Of a stretch of 5,086 bases of DNA, positions 1 through 5,086 are shown one piece after another (the stretch's first letter is position 1; every line of letters starts with the position of its first letter). The notes beneath the pieces are model-generated. The model was not told where the DNA came from. It saw only the letters and a list, made by a program, of their open reading frames with translations, and ran no database searches. The position numbers and the translations under genes were made by a program. The DNA lies in NCBI GenBank assembly GCA_017461825.1, contig JAFTXB010000051.1:1-5086 (forward strand), given 5' to 3'. Origin of the DNA: Clostridia bacterium. GTDB lineage: Bacteria; Bacillota; Clostridia; Oscillospirales; CAG-272.

Positions 1-197
1 CGTTACGATAAATAAAAGCCGCATTGTATGGCGGGGGGCGTTTGTTTTCGGCGGGAGCAATTCTGCTGTAGGCGCACAAACTATGCCAATCTTTGCCCTA
101 AACTTTGGAACGGGGCAGAGACTTTCCCATTCGATCAAACAAACCCCTGACTTAAAAAGTTTTGGGGGTGTCGGACCCTTTTTCAAAAGGGTCTGAC
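1..197 (+). repeat. Interspersed repeat, copy A (truncated by window edge)
   Basis: This non-coding stretch downstream of fmt matches the region after priA (1767-1930) in the same orientation. Both begin CGTTACGAT, continue through ATAAAAGCC and a TATGGCG box, share an identical 27-base core (106-132 here, 1840-1866 there), then CAAAC-rich sequence, CCCCTGAC, AAAAAGTTT, a G-run followed by TGT, and end in a strong hairpin. Between the conserved blocks the copies have diverged by substitutions and small indels. The match starts at base 1, so the left part probably lies outside the window; in copy B it is preceded by a TGTAGGGG hairpin. No minus-strand frame is open: an ATG at 130-128 meets a stop after ten codons. 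The repeat is seen directly; its wider copy number in the genome is inferred. Confidence 0.8.
170..197 (-). terminator. Hairpin after fmt, probable transcription terminator
   Basis: A 12-pair stem (170-181 with 186-197, one G-T wobble) closes a four-base TTCA loop. It begins nine bases past the fmt stop codon. On the transcribed minus strand it is followed by ACCCCCAAAACTTTTT rather than an immediate T-run, so it is not a textbook intrinsic terminator. It could instead be a 3'-end stabilising structure or just the terminal hairpin of repeat copy A. Confidence 0.5.
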
Positions 198-206
198 AAA
201 AACCGC

Positions 207-1139
207 TTACTTCAACAGATCTCCGACTTGAATTTTTCTGCCGTTGATGAAATCGGAGGAGGACATTCGGTTTTTGCCTTCGGGGAGGACTGTGAGGAGG
301 GCGACAGCGCCGTCGCGGCAGGCGACGAGGATTTTGCCGCCGTCAAGCGAGAGGGCGGTGCCCGCCGAGGCTTGATGATCGACGGAAACAAGCTCCGAGG
401 CAATGATTTTGAGCATTTTGCCGTCGGGCGTGTGCGTAAACGAGAGAGGGATCGGTGAGAGACCGCGAATTTGGTCGTGCACAGCCGAGGCAGGACGATC
501 AAAATCGATCAGACAGTCGGCTTTTTCAATCTTTGCGGCGTAGGTCGCAAGCGCGTCGTCTTGCTTTTGACGGATGAGCGTTCCCGCGCGCAGCTCTTTG
601 AGCGTGTCGAGCAGGGTTTCGGCGCCGCAGATCCCAAGCTTATCATGCACCGTTTCAAAGTTGTCATTCGTTTCAATGCAAATTTTGCGTTTCAACAGCA
701 TGTCACCCGTGTCAAGCCCAACGTCCATCCCCATGGTCGTGATACCCGTCTCCTTTTTGCCGTCGATGATCGCGCGTTGCATCGGAGCCGCGCCGCGATA
801 TTCGGGCAAAAGCGAGCCGTGCACGTTGATGCACCCGAATTTTGGGTAGTCAAGCACGTTTTGGGGCAGGATCTTTCCAAACGCCACCACAACGATCAAA
901 TCGGGGTCAAGTGCGGCAAGCGTTGCGGCAAATTCGTCACCGCGCAAGGTGGCTGGCTGGTAGACGGGCAAGCCCTTTTCCTCGGCGTATACCTTTACGG
1001 GCGGCGGCGTCAGCGCGTAGCCGCGGCCTTTCGGCTTGTCGGGCTGCGTCACAACGCCAATCACGTCCTCCCCCGATTCCACCAAAGCGCGGAGCGAGAA
1101 AAGCGCAAAATCGGGCGTTCCCATAAACAAAATGCGCAT
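207..1139 (-). CDS. fmt: Methionyl-tRNA formyltransferase
   Basis: This cytoplasmic enzyme transfers the formyl group of 10-formyltetrahydrofolate to methionyl-tRNA(fMet), producing the initiator tRNA used in bacterial translation. The 310-residue product is close to the family's usual 310-320 and looks complete. The N-terminal formyltransferase domain opens with MRILFMGTPDFA and carries TQPDKPKGRG (31-40), the loop equivalent to the tRNA-recognition loop of the E. coli enzyme. The active-site block INVHGSLLPEYRGAAPMQ spans 104-121, with catalytic Asn105 and His107. MDVGLDTGD (138-146) supplies Asp143. The C-terminal OB-like domain ends with the typical RMSSSDFINGRKIQVGD. The ATG is one base after the def TAA stop, with AAGGAAG inside the end of def about nine bases upstream, so the two genes are very probably co-transcribed and translationally coupled. 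The stop is TAA, followed by a hairpin. Confidence 0.97.
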   Translation of the reverse strand: MRILFMGTPDFALFSLRALVESGEDVIGVVTQPDKPKGRGYALTPPPVKVYAEEKGLPVYQPATLRGDEFAATLAALDPDLIVVVAFGKILPQNVLDYPKFGCINVHGSLLPEYRGAAPMQRAIIDGKKETGITTMGMDVGLDTGDMLLKRKICIETNDNFETVHDKLGICGAETLLDTLKELRAGTLIRQKQDDALATYAAKIEKADCLIDFDRPASAVHDQIRGLSPIPLSFTHTPDGKMLKIIASELVSVDHQASAGTALSLDGGKILVACRDGAVALLTVLPEGKNRMSSSDFINGRKIQVGDLLK

Positions 1140-1140
1140 C

Positions 1141-1593
1141 TTATTCCACTTCCTTTATTACACAGTCGATAAACAGCTTGCCGTCAAGATGGTCGATCTC
1201 GTGGCAGAGCGCACGGGCAAGCAGATCACTGCCCGTCACTTCAAATTCTTCACCATAGCGGTTGGTCGCGCGAACCGTCACGTGCTTGGGGCGGCGCGTG
1301 ATGCCCCAACGGCCGGGGATCGACAAACATCCCTCCTGCTCCTCCTGCTCGCCCGCAAAAGCGACGATCTTGGGGTTGATCAGCTCAATGACCTCACCCG
1401 GCTCAACCTCAACAACCGCGATCCGACGCAAAATCCCCACCTGAGGACCCGCCAAGCCACAGCCGTCAGCGGCGCGCATCGTCTCAATCATGTCGTTAAG
1501 CAACGTTACCGTGCGAGGCGTTATCTTTTCCACGGGACGGCATACCTTGCGCAGGATCTCGTCCCCCATTTTCACAATCTTCAATTTAGCCAT
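1141..1593 (-). CDS. def: Peptide deformylase
   Basis: Peptide deformylase is a metallo-hydrolase that removes the formyl group from the N-terminal methionine of nascent proteins, undoing what Fmt adds. The 150-residue product has the normal length for a Firmicute-type enzyme. Motif 1 reads GCGLAGPQ (44-51), motif 2 EGCLS (87-91) and motif 3 HEIDHLDG (131-138). Cys89, His131 and His135 are the expected metal ligands, Glu132 the catalytic base and Gln51 the oxyanion residue. Gly49 replaces the more common Ala of GLAAPQ, and Cys130 stands where many relatives have Gln before HEIDH; neither is a ligand. The start is supported by AAGAAAGG seven bases upstream. It lies directly before fmt (one-base gap) but 361 repeat-filled bases from priA, so it may need its own promoter, which I cannot identify. 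Confidence 0.97.
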   Translation of the reverse strand: MAKLKIVKMGDEILRKVCRPVEKITPRTVTLLNDMIETMRAADGCGLAGPQVGILRRIAVVEVEPGEVIELINPKIVAFAGEQEEQEGCLSIPGRWGITRRPKHVTVRATNRYGEEFEVTGSDLLARALCHEIDHLDGKLFIDCVIKEVE

Positions 1594-1600
1594 TTTTTTA

Positions 1601-1608
1601 CCTTTCTT
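1601..1608 (-). promoter_or_regulatory. Ribosome binding site of def
   Basis: AAGAAAGG on the minus strand lies seven bases before the def ATG, with an A-rich spacer. It fixes the start codon and sits just outside the hairpin module ending at 1615, so the site stays unpaired when that hairpin folds. Confidence 0.75.
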
Positions 1609-1614
1609 TGTTTT

Positions 1615-1701
1615 GTGTGGGTGAAGGACCTTTTTTTAAAAGGTCCTTCCCCCACACCCCCATCCCCACAACCTTTTTCTCAAAAAAGGGGTTGGTGGGG
1701 A
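1615..1701 (-). repeat. Hairpin module C, inverted relative to copies A and B
   Basis: Two adjacent hairpins lie just upstream of def. The first pairs 1623-1633 with 1639-1649 and extends, after one mismatch, by seven more pairs (1615-1621 with 1651-1657). The second pairs 1663-1678 with 1685-1701, with one bulge and two wobbles, and is followed on the plus strand by seven T's. Read on the minus strand the module has the same block order as the right end of copies A and B: CAACCCC-like box, A/T-rich centre, GGGGTGTGGGG, then a strong hairpin. CCCCACACCCC at 1650-1660 is the exact reverse complement of 1900-1910. No T-run follows on the minus strand, so termination before def is not obvious. 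Confidence 0.7.
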
Positions 1702-1720
1702 TTTTTTTGTGGGTGCGTCT

Positions 1721-1743
1721 GCCGTTTTGTAACGGCGTTTTTT
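1721..1743 (+). terminator. Intrinsic-terminator-like hairpin, plus strand
   Basis: GCCGTT (1721-1726) and AACGGC (1731-1736) form a perfect six-pair stem around TTGT, followed after one G by six T's (1738-1743). This is the standard intrinsic terminator layout, but it points along the plus strand, where no gene precedes it. It could stop antisense transcription or belong to the repeat element. On the minus strand it has no T-run after it, so it should not end priA transcripts. Confidence 0.5.
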
Positions 1744-1767
1744 GTAGGGGACGGGCTTGCTCGTCCC
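1743..1767 (+). repeat. TGTAGGGG hairpin repeat
   Basis: TGTAGGGGACGGGCTTG is followed by CTCGTCCC. Bases 1748-1755 pair with 1760-1767 (eight pairs, one G-T wobble) around a CTTG loop. The first 17 bases recur with one mismatch at 4967-4983. Short TGTAGGGG-type hairpins of this kind are, from general knowledge, scattered between genes in many gut Clostridia. It directly adjoins the CGTTACGAT that opens copy B and is probably the left end of that unit. Confidence 0.65.
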
Positions 1768-1951
1768 GTTACGATGGATAAAAGCCATATGATATGGCGA
1801 TATGCGCTCGTTGCGGTGCAAACTTTTAGCCCCCAACTATGGAACGGGGCAGAGACTTTCCCATTCCGCCCAAACAACCCCCTGACCCAAAAAGTTTGAG
1901 GGGTGTGGGGAACTTTTCAAAGTTCCCCACGAAACGCGTCCCCGCGTCCCC
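1767..1951 (+). repeat. Interspersed repeat, copy B
   Basis: This copy lies between the priA stop and the centre of the gap and matches bases 1-197 in block order and orientation, including the identical 27-base core at 1840-1866. It also holds a near-perfect palindrome, GCCATATGATATGGC (1784-1798), which is degraded in copy A, and a terminal hairpin at 1905-1930. The tandem pair GCGTCCCC x2 (1936-1951) follows and has no counterpart in copy A. The plus-strand frame starting at 1839 is open only because it runs on antisense into priA. Confidence 0.8.
1905..1930 (-). terminator. Hairpin after priA, possible terminator
   Basis: A perfect 11-pair stem (1905-1915 with 1920-1930) closes a TTCA loop, starting 24 bases past the priA stop codon. 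On the minus strand it is followed by ACCCCTCAAACTTTTT, so the T-run is about ten bases late for a classic intrinsic terminator. It occupies the same place after priA that 170-197 occupies after fmt. If it terminates efficiently, def-fmt would be a separate transcript. Confidence 0.45.
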
Positions 1952-1954
1952 TTT

Positions 1955-4447
1955 TTACAAATTTGTAGGATTAAAATCCACGCTGACCGAGATACGGCGA
2001 GCGGTTTTATCGGAGAAGAGGCAAACGAGCCGCGAGAAAAATTCGAGGGTACGGCGGTTCAGCTTACACTTGACCACCATACGCATGCGGTATTTGTTGT
2101 CCACGCGGTAGACGGGGGCTTCAAAGGGGCCAAAGGAGACGAGCGCAACGTCGGAGAATTCGCCTTCCGCCAGCTCACGGAAGGAGCGTTCAAAGGCGGC
2201 GGTTGCTTGCAAAAGCTCGGATTCGGAGTGATGCGTCAGAGTAAGGAGCGCGATATCGCAGAAGGGAGGAAAGACCAACAGCTTTCGCAGTTTGATTTCA
2301 CGCTTGTAAAAGCTTTCGTAGTCTTGCTCTTTCGCAAGACGGATGATCTCGCTGTCGGGATTGTTGGTCTGCACGATCGCAAGCCCCGGCTTGTCTCCGC
2401 GCCCCGCACGTCCGATCACCTGCGTCAGCATTGCAAAGGTGCGCTCGGAGGCGCGGTAGTCGTCAAGGTAGAGCGACGCGTCGGCGAGAAGAACTCCCAC
2501 CAAAGTCACGTCGGGAAAATCATGCCCCTTCGTCACCATTTGCGTGCCGAGCAAAATATCGGCTTCGTGGCGGCGGAAGGAGGTGAGCATATCGTCATAG
2601 GCGGTCTTTGTTGTCGTCGTGTCGGCATCCATGCGGAGCACGCGCGCTTGCGGCAAAAGCCCCGAGAGCTCTTCCTCCACGCGTTGCGTGCCGTAGCCCG
2701 TGCGCGAGAGATGCTCGGATTTGCACGAGGGACAGACACGGGGCAGGCTTTGCCGCCTTCCGCACCAGTGGCAAACAAGATCACCGTCTGCATAGGTCCC
2801 GCGCCGCGTGTGGTAGGTCATCGCCACCGAGCAGGAGGGGCAGAGGATCGCTTCACCGCAGGATCGACAGCTCACAAAATGATTGTAGCCGCGGCGGTTT
2901 AAAAAGAGAACCGATTGCTCGCCCGAGGCGGTCACACGGCAAAGCTCTTCGGCAAAATGCGACCCGATGGGGGAGAGATTGCCAATCGCGCTTTCGCGCC
3001 GCATGTCAACCACTTCCACACGGGGGAGCTTTGCGTTGCCGTAACGCTTCGTCAGCTTTACAAGCGTGTAAATTCCTTCTTCGGCTTTGCGGTAGCTTTC
3101 CAGCGAGGGAGTAGCCGACGCGAGAAGCATCAACGCCTTGTGGTGCGCGCAGCGATAGCGCGCAATGTCACGCGCGTGATATTTCGGATTTTGATCGGAT
3201 TTGTAGGTGTGCTCCTGCTCTTCGTCAATGATGATCGCACCAAGATTTTTGACAGGCGCAAACACAGCCGAGCGTGTCCCGATCACAACGTCAGCCCCGC
3301 CGTCACGAATGCGGCAGTAGGCATCGTAGCGCTCTCCCGAGGATAGCCCCGAGTGGATCACCGCCACGCGGTTGCCGTAGCGCGCGCAAAAGATCGACAC
3401 CGATTGCGGCGTCAGGGCGATTTCGGGCAGAAGCAGGATCACGCCCTTGCCCTCCTCCAGAAGGCGGTCGATGAGCGAGGTCATCACACTGGTTTTTCCG
3501 CTTCCCGTCACGCCGTACAGAAGCGCCGCCTTGGCTTCGCCCGAAAAGGCAAGCGAGGAGAGCGTTTCAAGTGCCGAGGCTTGCTCGTCGCTGAGCGCGA
3601 TCGGCGTTTGCCCCACAAAGCGCGCCGAGGCATAGGGGTTGCGGTCGATCCGACGTTTTTGGGATGCGATCACACCCTTTTCGGAAAGCGACTTGATCGG
3701 CGCGTCGGTTACGTGCGCCTGCTCCTTGATCGACAGCGCGGGCAGAGGCTCGTCGCTTTCGCACAGAACACGCAACACATCACGCTGCTTTTGAGAGGAT
3801 AGCTTGATGCCGTTGCATTCCCGCCCCGCGATCAGAGCTTCGCAGGTGTCGGGGGAGAGCGCGGGCGACCACAGCGTTTCGCAAAGCCCCGCGGAGGGCT
3901 CCTTGAGCTCCACACGGCGGGTCAGATATCCCTGCTTTGTGAGCTGTCGAAGCGTTGATTCTACTCCATAGCCAAGCTCACGGCGCAGATCCGTCAAGGA
4001 TGCTTCGCGTTTTTTTGCAATGTGTTGATAGACGAACAAATCCGACGAACGCAGGTCGTCGGAGGTCGGCGGAGTATGATCGGGCGAGACCGAGTAATAA
4101 ACGACCAGGCGCGACAGAGCAGAGGCGGGTACCATAGCGCGTACCGCGTCTCCCGTCGCACACAGCGTGCGGTATTTCATAAAGTCGCAGAGCCCCAGCA
4201 TCTCTTCGGAAAGAGAGAGCGTGTCGGGGCAAACGGCTTCAATCAGCTTGTGCTCTTTGTATTTCGATTGATCGCGCACTTCAACTACAAGTCCTATAAG
4301 GCGGCGGTTGGAGATGCCAAAGGGAACGGTTACAAACGCCCCGGGCACGACCTCCTCCGCCAGGTGCGGAGGAATTTCATAGTCGTATATCCCATCGATC
4401 GAGTAGGGGTTGTCAAGCAGACATACCCCCGCAAAAACAAAGATCAT
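1955..4447 (-). CDS. priA: Primosomal protein N', replication restart helicase PriA
   Basis: PriA recognises stalled or collapsed replication forks, unwinds the lagging arm 3' to 5' and directs primosome and replicative helicase loading. The 830-residue product is full length for a Firmicute PriA. The N-terminal 3'-DNA-binding domain (about 1-105) is recognisable from its PGAFVTVPFG block (35-44). The superfamily 2 helicase core follows: Walker A GVTGSGKT (312-319), DEEQ (408-411), SATPS (444-448), GTQMVTKGHDF (634-644) and QVIGRAGRG (676-684). The inserted zinc-binding region has all eight cysteines: 527, 530, 536, 539, 559, 562, 572 and 575. DEEQ replaces the DEEH of E. coli PriA; similar forms are, to my recollection, common in Clostridia. 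The ATG overlaps the rpoZ TGA (ATGA, 4447-4444). No strong ribosome binding site precedes it, which suggests translational coupling. The stop is TAA. Confidence 0.98.
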   Translation of the reverse strand: MIFVFAGVCLLDNPYSIDGIYDYEIPPHLAEEVVPGAFVTVPFGISNRRLIGLVVEVRDQSKYKEHKLIEAVCPDTLSLSEEMLGLCDFMKYRTLCATGDAVRAMVPASALSRLVVYYSVSPDHTPPTSDDLRSSDLFVYQHIAKKREASLTDLRRELGYGVESTLRQLTKQGYLTRRVELKEPSAGLCETLWSPALSPDTCEALIAGRECNGIKLSSQKQRDVLRVLCESDEPLPALSIKEQAHVTDAPIKSLSEKGVIASQKRRIDRNPYASARFVGQTPIALSDEQASALETLSSLAFSGEAKAALLYGVTGSGKTSVMTSLIDRLLEEGKGVILLLPEIALTPQSVSIFCARYGNRVAVIHSGLSSGERYDAYCRIRDGGADVVIGTRSAVFAPVKNLGAIIIDEEQEHTYKSDQNPKYHARDIARYRCAHHKALMLLASATPSLESYRKAEEGIYTLVKLTKRYGNAKLPRVEVVDMRRESAIGNLSPIGSHFAEELCRVTASGEQSVLFLNRRGYNHFVSCRSCGEAILCPSCSVAMTYHTRRGTYADGDLVCHWCGRRQSLPRVCPSCKSEHLSRTGYGTQRVEEELSGLLPQARVLRMDADTTTTKTAYDDMLTSFRRHEADILLGTQMVTKGHDFPDVTLVGVLLADASLYLDDYRASERTFAMLTQVIGRAGRGDKPGLAIVQTNNPDSEIIRLAKEQDYESFYKREIKLRKLLVFPPFCDIALLTLTHHSESELLQATAAFERSFRELAEGEFSDVALVSFGPFEAPVYRVDNKYRMRMVVKCKLNRRTLEFFSRLVCLFSDKTARRISVSVDFNPTNL

Positions 4448-4842
4448 TCTTCGGTGTCGGAGGCTTCTTCGGAAAGATCTTCGGCAACCTCTTCCACAGT
4501 TTCTTCGGAGGCGTTTTCATCGGAGACCGCATCGGCTTCCGCATCAGCTTCGGCTGCCTTTTCGGCTACAGCGTCACCGGCGTTGAGATCAATGGTGTAT
4601 TCACCGCGGTAGAGACGCCCAATGGCAACCTTTACAGCCTTTTCGTCGCGGAGCTCGCGGTCGATCATGGTGTTGATCGGCTTGTCGGTCTCCTTGTTTC
4701 CCGTTTGGGATTTTTCGGCAAAATTGTGCTGACGAACGTATTCGTCGGTGATCAGGCGCGCGCACTTTGCAGTGGCAAGCGCCAGCTCATAGCGGTTAAA
4801 TTGATTGCCGTTGGTCAATTCGTCAATGGTAGGGTAAAGCAT
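4444..4842 (-). CDS. rpoZ: RNA polymerase omega subunit with acidic C-terminal tail
   Basis: Omega is the small RNA polymerase subunit that helps fold and hold the beta-prime subunit. The N-terminal part is typical of Firmicute omega: MLYPTIDELT at the start, NRYELALATAKCARLITDEY (16-35), NKETDKPINTMIDREL (49-64) and RDEKAVKVAIGRLYRGEY (65-82). The fold should end near residue 85. Residues 90-132 form a low-complexity tail with 19 Asp or Glu and a single Lys among 43 residues, predicted disordered; family members are usually about 70-90 residues, so 132 is long. The start is supported by AAGGAGA ten bases upstream. It overlaps priA by four bases. In many Firmicutes gmk lies just upstream of rpoZ, but here at least 244 bases of non-coding sequence precede it. 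Confidence 0.96.
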   Translation of the reverse strand: MLYPTIDELTNGNQFNRYELALATAKCARLITDEYVRQHNFAEKSQTGNKETDKPINTMIDRELRDEKAVKVAIGRLYRGEYTIDLNAGDAVAEKAAEADAEADAVSDENASEETVEEVAEDLSEEASDTEE

Positions 4843-4852
4843 GGGTTTGGAT

Positions 4853-4859
4853 TCTCCTT
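4853..4859 (-). promoter_or_regulatory. Ribosome binding site of rpoZ
   Basis: AAGGAGA on the minus strand lies ten bases before the rpoZ ATG. It is the strongest ribosome binding site in the window and supports the chosen start. Confidence 0.85.
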
Positions 4860-4966
4860 GTATCAGTTATGTATTGGTTAAAATTTGATTCCATGTTATG
4901 CTCGCCGAGGCGGGCGGATGTTTGCTGTTTGTGCGTTTTTTGTTTGTATCGCGATAGGCATTCATT

Positions 4967-4983
4967 TGTAGGGGAGGGGCTTG
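4967..4983 (+). repeat. Half copy of the TGTAGGGG repeat
   Basis: TGTAGGGGAGGGGCTTG matches 1743-1759 at 16 of 17 bases. The right arm needed to close the hairpin (CTCGTCCC) is absent; the sequence continues instead with TGTCAAGAG. It looks like a truncated or decayed copy lying 125 bases upstream of the rpoZ start. Confidence 0.55.
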
Positions 4984-4989
4984 TGTCAA
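4984..4989 (-). promoter_or_regulatory. Possible -35 box of the rpoZ operon
   Basis: TTGACA on the minus strand is a perfect consensus -35 hexamer about 140 bases upstream of rpoZ. At the normal 16-18 base spacing there is no good -10 hexamer; the nearest candidate, TACAAA, is only 13 bases away. The spacer is the reverse complement of the repeat fragment at 4967-4983, so the hexamer may be chance, or the original promoter may have been disrupted. Confidence 0.25.
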
Positions 4990-5086
4990 GAGTAACATTG
5001 TAAACAATTTGTGTAAGGACATGGTATACACATTAAGGGTTACAGTTTTACGCATTTGGAAGCCGAACGGAGCGTAGCGGAGAGAG

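Larger units (their letters stand above)
1594..1954. other. Repeat-filled gap between priA and def
   Basis: There is no credible gene in these 361 bases. From left to right they hold the def ribosome binding site, an inverted hairpin module (1615-1701), a plus-strand terminator-like hairpin (1721-1743), the TGTAGGGG hairpin (1743-1767), and repeat copy B (1767-1930) followed by a tandem GCGTCCCC pair (1936-1951). I found no convincing minus-strand promoter for def-fmt. Either transcription from rpoZ-priA reads through, or a weak promoter is hidden within the repeats. Confidence 0.8.
4860..5086 (-). other. Non-coding leader upstream of rpoZ
   Basis: I see no gene here. A 62-codon minus-strand frame (5055-4867) has no ribosome binding site, matches no family I know and spans a repeat fragment, so I do not call it. 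The stretch contains a small GC-rich hairpin (4900-4905 with 4910-4915, one G-T wobble), the ten-base palindrome TATCGCGATA (4947-4956), a TGTAGGGG repeat fragment (4967-4983) and a TTGACA box (4989-4984). It probably carries the operon promoter and 5' untranslated region, but I cannot place a complete promoter. Confidence 0.55.

Noticed and set aside
471..1172. 233-codon plus-strand open frame
   Set aside because: It is entirely antisense to fmt and the end of def; its composition mirrors their codon use.
1729..1772. Alternative pairing of GTAACGG (1729-1735) with CCGTTAC (1766-1772), as in an attenuator
   Set aside because: The partner lies downstream of the terminator-like hairpin on the plus strand, so it could not act before termination, and no plus-strand gene follows.
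1036..1899. 287-codon plus-strand open frame
   Set aside because: It is antisense to fmt, def and the repeat gap, has no recognisable domain or ribosome binding site, and conflicts with two unmistakable genes.
1936..1951. Tandem GCGTCCCC pair after priA
   Set aside because: Only two short units; most simply a small duplication at the edge of copy B with no evident role.
1594..1954. CRISPR array or tRNA in the priA-def gap
   Set aside because: The repeats are few, inverted and irregularly spaced, with no spacer pattern; no cloverleaf or TTC-A arm signal was found.
1839..2111. 90-codon plus-strand frame starting in repeat copy B
   Set aside because: It starts in the 27-base repeat core and runs antisense into priA. 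Copy A lacks the ATG, so coding is not conserved between copies.
2207..2902. 231-codon plus-strand open frame
   Set aside because: It is antisense to the conserved helicase and zinc-binding part of priA and has no recognisable motif.
4867..5055. 62-codon minus-strand frame upstream of rpoZ
   Set aside because: No ribosome binding site, no recognisable family, and it spans a repeat fragment and the likely promoter region.
5058..5086. Possible start of an upstream gene at the window edge
   Set aside because: Too short to judge; CCGAACGGAGCGTAGCGGAG looks like GC-rich intergenic sequence and no conserved protein end is visible.

Overview
The window is an ordinary chromosomal housekeeping segment of a bacterium, most likely a Clostridia-type Firmicute with fairly high GC (inferred from RpoZ, PriA and Def sequence character, strong purine-rich ribosome binding sites and gene order; no species can be named). 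All four real genes are on the minus strand, so transcription runs from high to low coordinates: rpoZ (4842-4444), priA (4447-1955), def (1593-1141), fmt (1139-207). The long plus-strand reading frames lie antisense to these genes and look like codon-usage shadows.

Layout: 4843-5086 is the leader of rpoZ, with a good ribosome binding site, a lone TTGACA box and a short fragment of an interspersed repeat. rpoZ and priA overlap by four bases (ATGA). A 361-base gap (1594-1954) separates priA from def and is filled almost completely by repeats and hairpins. def and fmt are one base apart. The stretch 1-206 after fmt is a second copy of the repeat found after priA.

The genes serve core information processing. 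RpoZ is the omega subunit of RNA polymerase, here with a long acidic tail. PriA restarts stalled replication forks. Fmt formylates initiator methionyl-tRNA and Def removes the formyl group from finished chains, so def-fmt is a functional pair. The order resembles the Firmicute gmk-rpoZ-coaBC-priA-def-fmt-rsmB cluster, but no coaBC lies between rpoZ and priA, and no gmk or rsmB is visible in the flanks present.

The most interesting content is non-coding: a family of hairpin-bearing interspersed repeats. Two copies in the same orientation follow the fmt and priA stop codons and share an identical 27-base core. A third, inverted module lies just upstream of def, so the priA-def gap is bracketed by inverted hairpin modules, like a small non-autonomous element. 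The hairpin arms differ in sequence between modules but stay complementary. I see no evidence of a new enzymatic or defence system here.
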